Positions 52,404 through 60,793 are shown, counted from the first letter of the stretch. The stretch is DNA of 64,000 nucleotides from Saccharopolyspora indica (GCF_027853965.1 NZ_JAQGLB010000002.1:248001-312000), one strand, 5' to 3'. The notes: generated by a model from the letters alone, not told the origin. Translations and numbers: made by a program.

Positions 52404-52473
52404 GTCGGCCGCGCCGGTGAGGCGCACCACGTCGCCGTGGGGATCGCGCTGGTGGCTGCTACCGTCCGATTCC

Positions 52474-52956
52474 ATGAGGCGTGCCGTGTGTCCAGGCTCC
52501 TACGACCCAGTCACCAACGGTCATCTGGACATCATCGAGCGCTCGTCGAAGCTGTTCGACGAGGTCGTCGTCGCCGTGCTCATCAACAAGAGCAAGAAGA
52601 GCCTGTTCTCCGTCGAGGAGCGGCTGGACATGCTGCGCGAGGTCACCGAGCCGTGGCCGAACGTGCGCATCGACGCCTGGCACGGCCTGCTGGTCGACTA
52701 CTGCAAGACCAACGGCATCGGCGCGATCGTCAAGGGCCTGCGCGCGGTCAGCGACTTCGACTACGAGCTGCAGATGGCGCAGATGAACCAGCAGCTGTCC
52801 GGGGTGGAGACGATGTTCATGTCCACCAACCCGCAGTACAGCTTCCTGGCCAGCTCGCTGGTCAAGGAGGTCGCCACCTACGGCGGCGACGTCTCCAACC
52901 TCGTCCCGCCGAAGATCGAGCAGCGCCTCCGCGAACGCCTGGCCGAACGCGCCTGA
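52474..52956 (+). CDS. coaD: Phosphopantetheine adenylyltransferase
   Basis: A 160-residue nucleotidyltransferase of coenzyme A synthesis (step 4). The N-terminal [20 protein letters not shown] holds the T/HxGH-type site (NGH), [19 protein letters not shown] the substrate helix, and [19 protein letters not shown] the ISSTxxR-like region. Length is normal. The ATG at 52474 has TACCGT as a possible -10 box about 8 bases upstream. Its TGA stop codon is the first codon of repeat element copy D. Confidence 0.97.
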   Translation: MRRAVCPGSYDPVTNGHLDIIERSSKLFDEVVVAVLINKSKKSLFSVEERLDMLREVTEPWPNVRIDAWHGLLVDYCKTNGIGAIVKGLRAVSDFDYELQMAQMNQQLSGVETMFMSTNPQYSFLASSLVKEVATYGGDVSNLVPPKIEQRLRERLAERA

Positions 52957-53168
52957 ATGCCTGTTCGTGGTTGTTTTGCGCGGCGGTGCGGGTGGCGGAA
53001 CCTGAGTGCTTCCCTGGACTGCGGGTGCCCCTCCTGATGTATGAACGAATACACGGCGGAGGGGCCGTCCTCGCCAGGAAACCACTCAGAACCCGCGGCG
53101 GTGCGAGCTGCGTGCGCACTCAAAGCGGCTGACGCCGCTTGTACAAGCGCGGACGGCTACGCCGACAG
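52954..53168 (+). repeat. Family-3 hairpin element, copy D (full length)
   Basis: Starts at the TGA of coaD. Core hairpin arms CTGAGTGCTTCCCTGG and CCAGGAAACCACTCAG, inner stem GCCCCTCC/GGAGGGGC, inner-most GTAT/ATAC, conserved loop TGATGTATG. It aligns with copy A over about 215 bp, including a distal part with AAAGCGGCTG and CGCCGCTTG that forms a second hairpin. It contains no gene and is the best reference copy. Confidence 0.85.
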
Positions 53169-53273
53169 CGTCCTCGGAGCCGGTTGGGCCATTCGCATTA
53201 ACCCAGGTCGCACGATGGTGGCGGGGACACTTCGGGTTCACGTCAGTTTCAGCAGGTGATCACGGTCGGCGTC

Positions 53274-53279
53274 TAGCGT
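53274..53279 (+). promoter_or_regulatory. -10 box of the ribonuclease gene (leaderless)
   Basis: TAGCGT 7 bases before the ATG at 53287, so transcription would start at the start codon. The same TANNNT-N7-ATG spacing is seen before ddl and ung. Confidence 0.55.
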
Positions 53280-53286
53280 GCGGCCC

Positions 53287-53703
53287 ATGATGCGGATCAC
53301 GTCGAAGACAGTGCAGCTGCTGCTGGTCGGGCTGCTCGCCGTAGCGGGCCTGGTCGGCTTCCAGACGAGTGCCGTCTCCGCGCCGGTGGCCGTGCAGGCC
53401 CCGTGCGGCGACACGTCCGAGTTCCAGAAGGTCAACCTCTCCGAACTGCCGCCCGAGGCCACCGACACGGTGAACCTGATCAAGAAGGGCGGCCCGTACC
53501 CGTACCCGCAGGACGGCACGGTGTTCCAGAACCGCGAGGGCATCCTCCCGGACTGCGAGACCGGCTACTACCGCGAGTACACGGTGGAGACCCCGGGCAG
53601 CGACGACCGCGGTGCCCGCCGCTTCGTGGTCGGCGAAGCCGGCGAGTACTTCTACACCGAAGACCACTACGAGAGCTTCAAACTCACCAACGTCGACGCC
53701 TGA
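53287..53703 (+). CDS. Secreted guanyl-specific ribonuclease (RNase Sa/St family)
   Basis: A 138-residue preprotein: signal peptide of about 33 residues (VQLLLVGLLAVAGLVGFQTS), then a mature domain of about 100 residues. It matches RNase Sa and, very closely, RNase St of Saccharopolyspora erythraea as I recall it: LSELPPEATDTVNLI, YPYPQDGTVFQNREGILP, and the catalytic set in YREYTVETPG (Glu), ARRFVV (Arg) and EDHYESF (His). Two cysteines (APCGD, PDCETG) form the disulfide of the family. It cleaves RNA after guanosine outside the cell. No barstar-type inhibitor gene was seen in the window. Confidence 0.93.
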   Translation: MMRITSKTVQLLLVGLLAVAGLVGFQTSAVSAPVAVQAPCGDTSEFQKVNLSELPPEATDTVNLIKKGGPYPYPQDGTVFQNREGILPDCETGYYREYTVETPGSDDRGARRFVVGEAGEYFYTEDHYESFKLTNVDA

Positions 53704-53714
53704 TCCACGTTGCG

Positions 53715-53748
53715 GAACGCCTCCCCGGGAACCGCCGGGGAGGCGTTC
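53715..53748 (+). terminator. Terminator of the ribonuclease gene
   Basis: 14-bp perfect stem GAACGCCTCCCCGG/CCGGGGAGGCGTTC (53715-53728 and 53735-53748), then CTCGTTTT. Confidence 0.9.
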
Positions 53749-53913
53749 CTCGTTTTCACCGGTAGGGGTGGGCTTGACACGCGGGTGCCGGAATTCCCCC
53801 GTCCCGGTGCCCGGCGCGGGCAGACTGGGGGAGCGGAGCGGCCCGTGATCACCGGTCCCGGGGAGTTCTGAGATGCTTGCCGCTGCGGCGGCTACGACGG
53901 CAGGGAGATCAAG

Positions 53914-54648
53914 GTGTACCGGGTGTTCGAGGCCCTCGACGAGCTGGTCACGATCGTGGAAGAGGCGCGCGGCGTTCCCATGACCTCGGGGTGCGTGGTG
54001 CCCCGCGGCGACGTGCTGGAGCTGCTCGACGACGTCCGGGACGCGATCCCGCAGGAACTGGACGACGCCCAGGACGTGCTCGACCACCGGGACGACGTCG
54101 TCTCCACCGCCGAGGCCAAGGCGGACAAGTCCGTCACCGACGCCCGCAACGAGGCCGAGCGCACCCTCGCCGCCGCCCGCGCGGAGGCCGAGCAGCTGCT
54201 CGCCGACGCGCGCGAGCAGGCCGACGAGCTGATGGCCGACGCGCGCGGCCAGGCCGAGCAGGCGGTGAACGCGGGCCGCCGCGAGTACGAGGACTACGTC
54301 GGCCGCGCCCAGTCGGAGGCCGACCGGATGGTGCAGGCCGGGCGGGCCGCCTACGAGCAGTCGGTGCACGAGGGCAAGTCGGAGCAGGCCAGGCTGGTCG
54401 CCGACACCGAGGTGGTGCAGGCCGCCAACGCCGAGGCCAAGCGCATCGTCGACGAGGCCAACGAGGACGCCGAGCGCCTGCGCACCGAGTGCGACGCCTA
54501 CGTGGACTCCCGCCTCGCCGACTTCGAGGACCTCCTCGGCCGGACCCTGCGCACCGTCGGCAAGGGCCGCCAGCAGCTGCGCAGCCCGGTCGGCGCCCCG
54601 TTCGACTACGAGGAGTGGGGCTCGGGCAGCGGCGCCGCGGCGAACTGA
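53914..54648 (+). CDS. sepIVA: SepIVA-like DivIVA-family coiled-coil protein
   Basis: A 244-residue coiled-coil protein. After a short N-terminal segment (YRVFEALDELVTIVEEARGV) the middle 60-200 is an almost continuous heptad pattern rich in Ala, Glu, Asp and Arg. In mycobacteria the gene at this exact position, upstream of yceD-rpmF-rnc-mutM, is sepIVA (Rv2927c), a septal factor that also links to cell-wall precursor enzymes. Sequence similarity alone is limited because of low complexity, so the symbol depends on context. GTG 53914 with AGGGAG 6 bases upstream. Confidence 0.78.
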   Translation: MYRVFEALDELVTIVEEARGVPMTSGCVVPRGDVLELLDDVRDAIPQELDDAQDVLDHRDDVVSTAEAKADKSVTDARNEAERTLAAARAEAEQLLADAREQADELMADARGQAEQAVNAGRREYEDYVGRAQSEADRMVQAGRAAYEQSVHEGKSEQARLVADTEVVQAANAEAKRIVDEANEDAERLRTECDAYVDSRLADFEDLLGRTLRTVGKGRQQLRSPVGAPFDYEEWGSGSGAAAN

Positions 54649-54797
54649 TCCGGGCCTGCTGTCGTTGCCGGTAGCGGGTCGCGTACCCTGGAAAAGCTGG
54701 CTTAGGACGGCGTGCCGGTCGCCTCGTGGCACCGGCGCTCGCGTCGTCCGCCGATGCCGCGAAACTGCCCGCTTGAATTAACCACCGAAACTTTGTG

Positions 54798-55373
54798 ATG
54801 TCTCAGAACCATGATGCGCGCGCCGCGCAGCAGGTCGGCCCCTGGGTGATCGACACCAGGGAGATCGGCCACCGCGCTGGTAGCAGCCATGCCTACAGGC
54901 GCAGTGCCCCGGCACCGGCCGGGTTCGGGCTGGACATGATCAAGGTGCCCGAGGGCGAGCCCGTCGAGCTCGATCTGCTGGCCGAGTCGGTGGTCGAGGG
55001 CGTGCTGGTGTCGGGTACCGCCGTGGCCCACCTGGCCGGTGAGTGCGTCCGGTGCCTGGACCCGATCTCCGAGGAGCTCGAGGTCGAGGTGCGGGAGCTG
55101 TTCGCCTACCCGGACAGCGCCACGGACGTCACCAGCGACGACGACGAGGTGGAGCGGGTCGTCGACGACCTGGTCGACCTCGAACCGGTGGTGCGGGACG
55201 CGATGCTGCTGTCGCTGCCCTCGGCTCCGTTGTGCTCGCCGGACTGCCAGGGGCTGTGCTCCGAGTGCGGCGTGAAGTGGGCCGAACTCGCCCCCGATCA
55301 CACGCATGAGACCATTGACCCTCGCTGGGCCGCGCTGCAAGAGCGGTTCGGCGGGACCGAGGAGGAGAACTAG
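54798..55373 (+). CDS. yceD: YceD/DUF177 family protein
   Basis: A 191-residue DUF177 protein with the zinc-like cysteine pattern ECVRCLDPI and, toward the C-terminus, [17 protein letters not shown]. It lies directly before rpmF, as nearly always, and is thought to act in 23S rRNA or 50S maturation; the mechanism is not established. The ATG at 54798 follows an adjacent GTG, and either could start. A TACCCT -10 box at 54684-54689 implies an mRNA leader of about 105 bases rich in inverted repeats. Confidence 0.9.
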   Translation: MSQNHDARAAQQVGPWVIDTREIGHRAGSSHAYRRSAPAPAGFGLDMIKVPEGEPVELDLLAESVVEGVLVSGTAVAHLAGECVRCLDPISEELEVEVRELFAYPDSATDVTSDDDEVERVVDDLVDLEPVVRDAMLLSLPSAPLCSPDCQGLCSECGVKWAELAPDHTHETIDPRWAALQERFGGTEEEN

Positions 55374-55375
55374 TC

Positions 55376-55558
55376 GTGGCCGTCCCGAAGCGCAAGATGT
55401 CCCGGGCCAACACCCGTCACCGCCGGTCGCAGTGGAAGACCTCGGCGCCGACGCTGGTGCAGTGCTCCAACCGCGCCTGCCGCGAGCAGAAGCTGCCGCA
55501 CGTGGTCTGCCCGGCCTGCGGTCAGTACGACGGCCGCCAGGTCGTCCAGCCCGCCTGA
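55376..55558 (+). CDS. rpmF: Ribosomal protein bL32
   Basis: A 60-residue bL32: [20 protein letters not shown] at the N-terminus and a C-terminal zinc ribbon with [10 protein letters not shown] and CPACGQY. It follows yceD by 2 bases and precedes rnc by 14 bases. GTG start. Confidence 0.97.
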   Translation: MAVPKRKMSRANTRHRRSQWKTSAPTLVQCSNRACREQKLPHVVCPACGQYDGRQVVQPA

Positions 55559-55572
55559 TCGGCGGCAGCGCA

Positions 55573-56316
55573 GTGGGGGGAAAGCAGCCTCGGGTCCGGA
55601 AGATCGACCGGGCTCCGCTGTTGGCAGCGCTCGGCGTCGAGCTCGACGCCGAGCTGCTCACCCTTGCTCTGACCCACCGCTCGTACGCCTACGAGAACGG
55701 CGGCCTGCCGCCGAACGAGCGGTTGGAGTTCCTGGGTGATGCGGTGCTCGGACTGGTGATCACCGATCGCCTGTACAACGACCACCCGGAACTCGCGGAG
55801 GGGCAGCTCGCGAAGCTGCGCGCCAGCGTGGTCAACATGCACGCGCTGGCCGGCGTCGCGCGCGGCCTCGGTGAGGGCGGCCTCGGCGAGTACCTGCTGC
55901 TGGGCAGGGGCGAGGAGCTCACCGGCGGCCGGGACAAGGCGAGCATCCTCGCGGACGGCCTGGAAGCCGTGCTCGGCGCGGTCTACTTGGCCGAGGGCAT
56001 CGACGTCGCGCGCGACGTGGTGCACCGGCTGTTCGAGCCGCTGCTGGTGGAAGCGCCGCAGCGCGGTGCGGGCCTGGACTGGAAGACCAGCCTGCAGGAG
56101 CTGACGGCCTCGGCCAGCCTGGGCGTCCCGGAGTACCGCGTCGAGGAGCAGGGGCCGGACCACCGCAAGGAGTTCAGCGCCTACGTGGCCGTCGGCGGGC
56201 AGACCTACGGCCGCGGTGATGGCCGCACCAAGAAGGAAGCCGAGCAGAAGGCCGCCGAGGCGGCCTGGCGCCAGCTCTCCCAGCAGAACGGCGAAGGCAC
56301 CGAGTCCTCCGCCTGA
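55573..56316 (+). CDS. rnc: Ribonuclease III
   Basis: A 247-residue RNase III that processes rRNA and structured RNAs. The N-terminal nuclease domain has the signature [18 protein letters not shown], and [16 protein letters not shown] carries the second set of catalytic acids. The C-terminal dsRNA-binding domain ends [23 protein letters not shown] start at 55573 close after rpmF, so yceD-rpmF-rnc is one operon. A family-3 hairpin element lies between it and mutM; folded as RNA it would be a candidate substrate, which is speculation. Confidence 0.96.
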   Translation: MGGKQPRVRKIDRAPLLAALGVELDAELLTLALTHRSYAYENGGLPPNERLEFLGDAVLGLVITDRLYNDHPELAEGQLAKLRASVVNMHALAGVARGLGEGGLGEYLLLGRGEELTGGRDKASILADGLEAVLGAVYLAEGIDVARDVVHRLFEPLLVEAPQRGAGLDWKTSLQELTASASLGVPEYRVEEQGPDHRKEFSAYVAVGGQTYGRGDGRTKKEAEQKAAEAAWRQLSQQNGEGTESSA

Positions 56317-56342
56317 TCTTCTCCTGCCTCGCGGCGCGGATT

Positions 56343-56407
56343 CTCAGCGCCCGCCTGGCCGTGACATCTCCGGGACCCGGGGCTGTCCTCGCCAGGCGAA
56401 CGCTGAG
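56343..56407 (+). repeat. Family-3 hairpin element, copy E (short, loop deleted)
   Basis: Arms CTCAGCGCCCGCCTGGC and GCCAGGCGAACGCTGAG pair as in copy C, and CTGTCCTCGCCAGG is conserved, but the loop lacks TGATGTATG and is about 20 bases shorter. It lies in sense orientation after rnc. Confidence 0.75.
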
Positions 56408-56472
56408 ACCGCGCCGTCGGCATTTCCAGGGCCGCCTGTCGCGTTCGCGCGGGCGTGGTCGAAGATGTTTTC

Positions 56473-57360
56473 GTGCCCGAGTTGCCTGAAGTCGAGGTCG
56501 TCCGGCGCGGTGTCGCCGAACATGCGATCGGCCGGACGGTGTCCAGCGTCGAGGTCCTGCACCCGCGCGCGGTGCGCCGCCACGTGCCCGGCCCGGAGGA
56601 TCTCGCCGGACGCCTGGCCGGCCGGGTCCTGAGCGCGGCGCGGCGCCGCGGCAAGTACCTGTGGCTGGAGCTCGGTGACGGCGAGCCCCGCACCTCCGGC
56701 GGCGAGGCGCTGGTGGTGCACCTGGGGATGAGCGGTCAGCTGCTCGTGCAGCCCGCCGAGGTGCCGGACGAGAAGCACCTGCGCGTCCGCTTCCGGTTCG
56801 CCGACGGCGGGCCGGAGCTGCGGTTCGTCGACCAGCGCACCTTCGGCGGCCTGCACCTGGCCGATCTGGTCGAGGTCGACGGGCTGGCGCTGCCCGAACC
56901 GATCGAGCACATCGCGCCCGATCCGCTGGAGGAGTCCTTCGACCTGGACCGGCTGGCGGAGCGGTTGCGGGCGCGGCGCACCGGGATCAAGCGCGCGCTG
57001 CTGGACCAGAGCCTGGTGTCCGGCATCGGCAACATCTACGCGGACGAGGCGCTGTGGCGCGCGAAGCTGCACTGGGCGCGGCCCACGGCGACGCTGACCC
57101 GGCCCAAGATCCGGGAGCTCTTCGACGGCGTCACCGAGGTCATGCAGGACGCGCTGCGCGCGGGCGGCACCTCGTTCGACGCCCTGTACGTCAACGTCAA
57201 CGGCGAGTCCGGCTACTTCGACCGGTCGTTGGCGGTGTACGGGCAGCTCGACCGGCCGTGCCCGCGCTGCGGTGCGCCGATCCGCCGCGACGCCTTCATG
57301 AACCGCTCCTCCTACACCTGCCCGGTCTGCCAGCCGAAACCCCGCAACGCCCACCTCTGA
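56473..57360 (+). CDS. mutM: Formamidopyrimidine-DNA glycosylase
   Basis: A 295-residue Fpg/MutM that excises oxidised purines. The catalytic N-terminus [12 protein letters not shown] requires a start giving Pro2 and Glu3, which fixes GTG 56473 as the start. The helix-two-turn-helix region ([18 protein letters not shown]) and the C-terminal zinc finger (CPRCGAP and CPVCQPK) are intact. It is the last gene of the conserved yceD-rpmF-rnc-mutM block. Confidence 0.96.
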   Translation: MPELPEVEVVRRGVAEHAIGRTVSSVEVLHPRAVRRHVPGPEDLAGRLAGRVLSAARRRGKYLWLELGDGEPRTSGGEALVVHLGMSGQLLVQPAEVPDEKHLRVRFRFADGGPELRFVDQRTFGGLHLADLVEVDGLALPEPIEHIAPDPLEESFDLDRLAERLRARRTGIKRALLDQSLVSGIGNIYADEALWRAKLHWARPTATLTRPKIRELFDGVTEVMQDALRAGGTSFDALYVNVNGESGYFDRSLAVYGQLDRPCPRCGAPIRRDAFMNRSSYTCPVCQPKPRNAHL

Positions 57361-57385
57361 TCGCTCAGCCCCGTCGCCAGGTGGG

Positions 57386-57433
57386 CCGCGATTTCAATGG
57401 AAATCAGACGTCTGATCTCCATTGAAATCGCGG
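57386..57433. repeat. GATTTC/GAAATC-family element, paired form
   Basis: A 48-bp palindrome with CCGCGATTTCAATGG and CCATTGAAATCGCGG ends and one internal mismatch, centre AGACGTCT. It is a near copy of the element at 29727-29770 and lies just before the glycosyltransferase promoter. Confidence 0.85.
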
Positions 57434-57469
57434 AAGTTCTCCGTGCCGGGGCGCTCCTCGGGGCCTGGC

Positions 57470-57487
57470 TCCCAGGCAGTTCCCAGG
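57470..57487 (+). promoter_or_regulatory. Direct repeats, likely response-regulator site at the glycosyltransferase operon
   Basis: Two copies of TCCCAGG starting at 57470 and 57481, exactly 11 bp apart. The same heptamer with the same spacing occurs before the response regulator gene 3.5 kb downstream (60916-60944). OmpR-family regulators bind one-turn-spaced direct repeats. Confidence 0.65.
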
Positions 57488-57508
57488 TTCTGTCGACGGT
57501 GCTCGCAC

Positions 57509-57545
57509 CTCCTTCCGGCTTCATGGTTCGCGAAGCCGGAAGGAG
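57509..57545 (+). promoter_or_regulatory. Leader hairpin that includes the ribosome-binding site
   Basis: Perfect 14-bp stem CTCCTTCCGGCTTC (57509-57522) with GAAGCCGGAAGGAG (57532-57545). The 3' arm contains the AAGGAG of the next gene, so the hairpin would hide its ribosome site unless melted. It could also act as a transcription pause; there is no T-run. Confidence 0.6.
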
Positions 57546-57556
57546 AGGTGGTGGAG

Positions 57557-58789
57557 ATGAGCGCCGTGCCGCAGCTCGACGTCGGACGTCGGGTGCCGCA
57601 CCGGACCGCGACGGTCGACGTCGTCATCCCGGTGCACAACGAGGAACGCTCGCTGCCCGGGTGCCTGCAGGTGCTCGGCGAGCACCTGGCCGGGGGTTTC
57701 CCGTTCGCCTGGACCATCACGGTCGTCGACAACGCCAGCAGCGACGGCACGTTGCGCGTCGCGCAGGAGCTGGCCGCGTCGATGGACCGGGTACGGGTGC
57801 TGCACCTGGACCACAAGGGCCGCGGGCTGGCGTTGCGCACCGCGTGGGGCTGCAGCGACGCCGATGTCGTGGTGTACATGGACGTCGACCTGTCCACCGG
57901 GCTGGACGCGCTGCTGCCGCTGGTCGCGCCGCTGGTCAACGAGCATTCCGACCTGGCCGTCGGGTCGCGGCTGGCGAGCGGCTCGCGGACCGTGCGCGGT
58001 GGCAAGCGGGAGCTGATCTCGCGGTGCTACAACGCGATGGTGCGCTGGACGCACGGTGCGCGGTTCACCGATGCGCAATGCGGTTTCAAGGCGGCGCGCA
58101 CCGATGTGGTCAAGCCGCTGCTGCCCGCGATCCGGGACGATTCCTGGTTCTTCGACACCGAGCTCCTGCTGCTGGCCGAGCACAACGGCCTGCGGGTGCA
58201 CGAGGTGCCGGTGGACTGGGTCGAGGACGTCGACACCCGGGTGAACGTGCCGCGGACCGCGGCCGACGACATCGCGGGCCTGGTGCGGGTCGCGCGGGCG
58301 AAGGTCACCGGCGCGGCGAAGGTGCCCGGCCTGCCGCGGCGGCCGGAGCCGAGGGCGGCGCACCCGCAGGCCGTGCTGGCGAAGCGGGAGAACGGACTGC
58401 TGTGGCAGCTGGTTTCGTTCGGCGCCATCGGATTGGTGTCCACTGTGCTCACCTCGGTGCTCTACGCGCTCCTGCGCACCTGGTGGCCGCCGCTGCTGGC
58501 GAACCTCGTGGCGCTGATCGCCACGACCTTGTGGAACACCGAGGCCAACCGCAGGTTCACCTTCCTGCGGCAGTCGAGTTCGTCCGGGCGCGTGCACCTG
58601 CAGGGGCTGGTCGTGTTCGCGCTGTACTACCTCGTGACCTCCGGTGCGCTGCTCGGTCTGCACGCCTGGCAGGCAGATCCGTCGCGGTGGCTTGAAGTAC
58701 TAGTGCTGGCGGGATCTTCGGTGCTGGGTACGGCGTTGCGGTTCGTGCTGCTGCGCTCCTGGGTGTTCCGGTCCGGGGAGGCGTCATGA
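57557..58789 (+). CDS. Bifunctional GT2 glycosyltransferase/GtrA-domain protein
   Basis: A 410-residue fusion. Residues 20-240 form a GT-A glycosyltransferase of family 2 (DVVIPVHNEERSLPG, then YMDVDLSTG with the DxD-type site), most like polyprenyl-phosphate glycosyltransferases. The C-terminal part from about residue 275 is a GtrA domain with four membrane helices (LVSFGAIGLVSTVLTSVLYA). It probably attaches a sugar to a lipid carrier and helps flip it. It overlaps the next gene by 4 bases (ATGA). The ATG at 57557 is favoured; GTG codons at 57548 and 57551 are possible. Confidence 0.85.
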   Translation: MSAVPQLDVGRRVPHRTATVDVVIPVHNEERSLPGCLQVLGEHLAGGFPFAWTITVVDNASSDGTLRVAQELAASMDRVRVLHLDHKGRGLALRTAWGCSDADVVVYMDVDLSTGLDALLPLVAPLVNEHSDLAVGSRLASGSRTVRGGKRELISRCYNAMVRWTHGARFTDAQCGFKAARTDVVKPLLPAIRDDSWFFDTELLLLAEHNGLRVHEVPVDWVEDVDTRVNVPRTAADDIAGLVRVARAKVTGAAKVPGLPRRPEPRAAHPQAVLAKRENGLLWQLVSFGAIGLVSTVLTSVLYALLRTWWPPLLANLVALIATTLWNTEANRRFTFLRQSSSSGRVHLQGLVVFALYYLVTSGALLGLHAWQADPSRWLEVLVLAGSSVLGTALRFVLLRSWVFRSGEAS

Positions 58790-60786
58790 CCGCCGTCCCG
58801 GTCGGGGCGCGGGCGCGCCGCTGGGAACCGTGGGCGCTGGGCGCGATCTGCGGTGTCGCCGCGCTGCTGTACCTGTGGGGGATCGGGAGTTCGTGGGGGA
58901 ACTCGTACTACTCGGCCGCCGTGAAGTCGATGTCGCAGAGCTTCGAGGCGTTCTTCTTCGGCTCCTTCGACCCGGTCGGCGTCGTCACCGTGGACAAACC
59001 GCCGATGGCCCTGTGGTTGCAGGTGCTGTCGGTGCAGGTGTTCGGGTTCAGCCGGTTCGCGCTGCTGTTCCCGCAGGCCGTGGCGGGCGTCGCGGCGGTC
59101 TTCCTGCTGCACCGGGCGGTTCGGCGCTGGGCGGGTGAGCACGCCGCGCTGCTGGCCGCGCTGGTGCTGGCGCTGACCCCGATCACCGTGGTGATCAACC
59201 GCGACAACAACCCGGACACCCTGCTGGTGCTTCTCGTGGTCGCGGCGGCTTACGCCATGACGCGGGCTTTCGACGCTCGGCGGGCCACCGGCTGGGTCGC
59301 GCTCGCCGCTTTCCTGGTGGGCTGCGGCTTCCTGACGAAGATGTTGCAGGCGTGGATGGTGCTGCCCGCGTTCATCGTCGCCTACCTGCTGGGCAACCGG
59401 GCCGGGTGGGCGCGTCGGCTGCTGGATCTCGGGGTGGCCGCGGTCGTGCTGCTGGTGAGCTCGTTCTGGTGGGTGGCGGTGACCGCGCTGTGGCCGTCGC
59501 CGAAGCCGTTCATCGGCGGCAGCGAGGACGGTTCGGCGTGGGACCTGATCTTCGGCTACAACGGGTTCGGCCGGATCCTGGGGGAGGGCGGCGGTCCCGG
59601 CGGTGGCGGTGGTTTCTCCGGTTCGGCGGGATTGCTGCGGATGGCCAACGAGCAGCTCGCCGGGCAGATCAGCTGGTTGCTGCCGCTGTGCGCGCTGGTG
59701 CTGATCTCGGTGCTGGTGACCGGGATCCGGCACCGCCCGGTGGATCGCGCGCAGCTCGCGGGCTGGGTGCTGTGGGGCGGCTGGCTGGTGGTCATCGGCC
59801 TGATGTTCAGCTTCGCCCAGGGCATCATGCACCCCTACTACACGACGATGCTGGCACCCGCGGTCGGCGCGGTGACCGGCGCCGGGCTCGTCCGGTTCTG
59901 GCGCTGGTACCGCGCACCCGGCCTCCGGGGATGGCTGCTGCCGATCGGTGTCGCCATCACCGCGGCGTGGGCGATGGCCGTGGTCGCGCGCGACCTGAGC
60001 TGGCACGCGTGGGCGGGATATTGCGCTGTTGGCACGGGAATCGTCGCACTGGTCGTGCTGCTGCTCGGGCGGCGAGGACGGGAGCGGCTGGCGAAGTCCG
60101 GCCTGGCGCTGGGTTCGGCCGCGATCCTGCTGGTGCCCACGGCGTGGTCGGCGATCGCCGCGGTGTCCGGCGAGACCGGCATGGGCGGCACGAACCCGAT
60201 GGCCGGGCCCGAGACCGGCATGGGCGGCCCCGGCGGCCGGATGCGCGCCGACGGCATGCCACCGCACGACGGCACGCTGCCGCCCGGGACGGGCGACGGC
60301 CGCAGGCCGCAGCGCATCCAGATCGGTCCCGGCGGCGCGACGTCGCTCAGCGCTGAGCAGCGAAAACTGGTCGACTACGTCCAAGCGCAGGCCGGTGATC
60401 TGACGGTGCCGCTGGCGATCGAGGGCGGCTCGATGACGGCGTCGTCCTACCTCATCAACTCGGATCTGACGGTGATCGGCATGGGCGGCTTCAGCGGCGG
60501 CGACAACGCGCCATCGGTGGCCCAGCTGACCGAGTGGAAGCGATCCGGCGAACTCGGCTACGTCCTCCTCGGCGGCGGCCCCGGAGGCGCACCCGGCCCG
60601 AACGGCACCCCGGACGACCGCCAGCCCCCGGACGGCGCGCAACCGCCAGGAGGCCCCGGCGGCCAAGCGCGCACCGACCGCCAGGAGTGGGTCGAGCAGA
60701 ACTGCACCCCGGTCGACCCGGCGGCGTGGGGCGGCGCGGCGGACGGCCTGGAGCTGTACTCCTGCGGCTCGGCAGGAGATCGCTGA
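58786..60786 (+). CDS. ArnT/GT39-type membrane glycosyltransferase
   Basis: A 666-residue integral membrane GT-C enzyme with about 11-12 helices in its first 450 residues. SSWGNSYYSAAVKSMSQSFE and TVDKPPMALWLQVLSVQVFG are the first periplasmic loop of the family. The C-terminal ~200 residues are extracytoplasmic and contain two Gly/Pro/Met-rich stretches that separate small conserved segments. It would transfer a lipid-linked sugar to an external acceptor. The overlap with the GT2/GtrA gene suggests donor maker and transferase. The acceptor is unknown. Confidence 0.83.
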   Translation: MTAVPVGARARRWEPWALGAICGVAALLYLWGIGSSWGNSYYSAAVKSMSQSFEAFFFGSFDPVGVVTVDKPPMALWLQVLSVQVFGFSRFALLFPQAVAGVAAVFLLHRAVRRWAGEHAALLAALVLALTPITVVINRDNNPDTLLVLLVVAAAYAMTRAFDARRATGWVALAAFLVGCGFLTKMLQAWMVLPAFIVAYLLGNRAGWARRLLDLGVAAVVLLVSSFWWVAVTALWPSPKPFIGGSEDGSAWDLIFGYNGFGRILGEGGGPGGGGGFSGSAGLLRMANEQLAGQISWLLPLCALVLISVLVTGIRHRPVDRAQLAGWVLWGGWLVVIGLMFSFAQGIMHPYYTTMLAPAVGAVTGAGLVRFWRWYRAPGLRGWLLPIGVAITAAWAMAVVARDLSWHAWAGYCAVGTGIVALVVLLLGRRGRERLAKSGLALGSAAILLVPTAWSAIAAVSGETGMGGTNPMAGPETGMGGPGGRMRADGMPPHDGTLPPGTGDGRRPQRIQIGPGGATSLSAEQRKLVDYVQAQAGDLTVPLAIEGGSMTASSYLINSDLTVIGMGGFSGGDNAPSVAQLTEWKRSGELGYVLLGGGPGGAPGPNGTPDDRQPPDGAQPPGGPGGQARTDRQEWVEQNCTPVDPAAWGGAADGLELYSCGSAGDR

Positions 60787-60793
60787 GTTAGAG

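Noticed and set aside
57422..57556. N-terminal extension of the GT2/GtrA protein to TTG 57422
   Set aside because: The extra 45 codons run through the palindrome, the TCCCAGG repeats and the hairpin, which are better explained as regulatory DNA.
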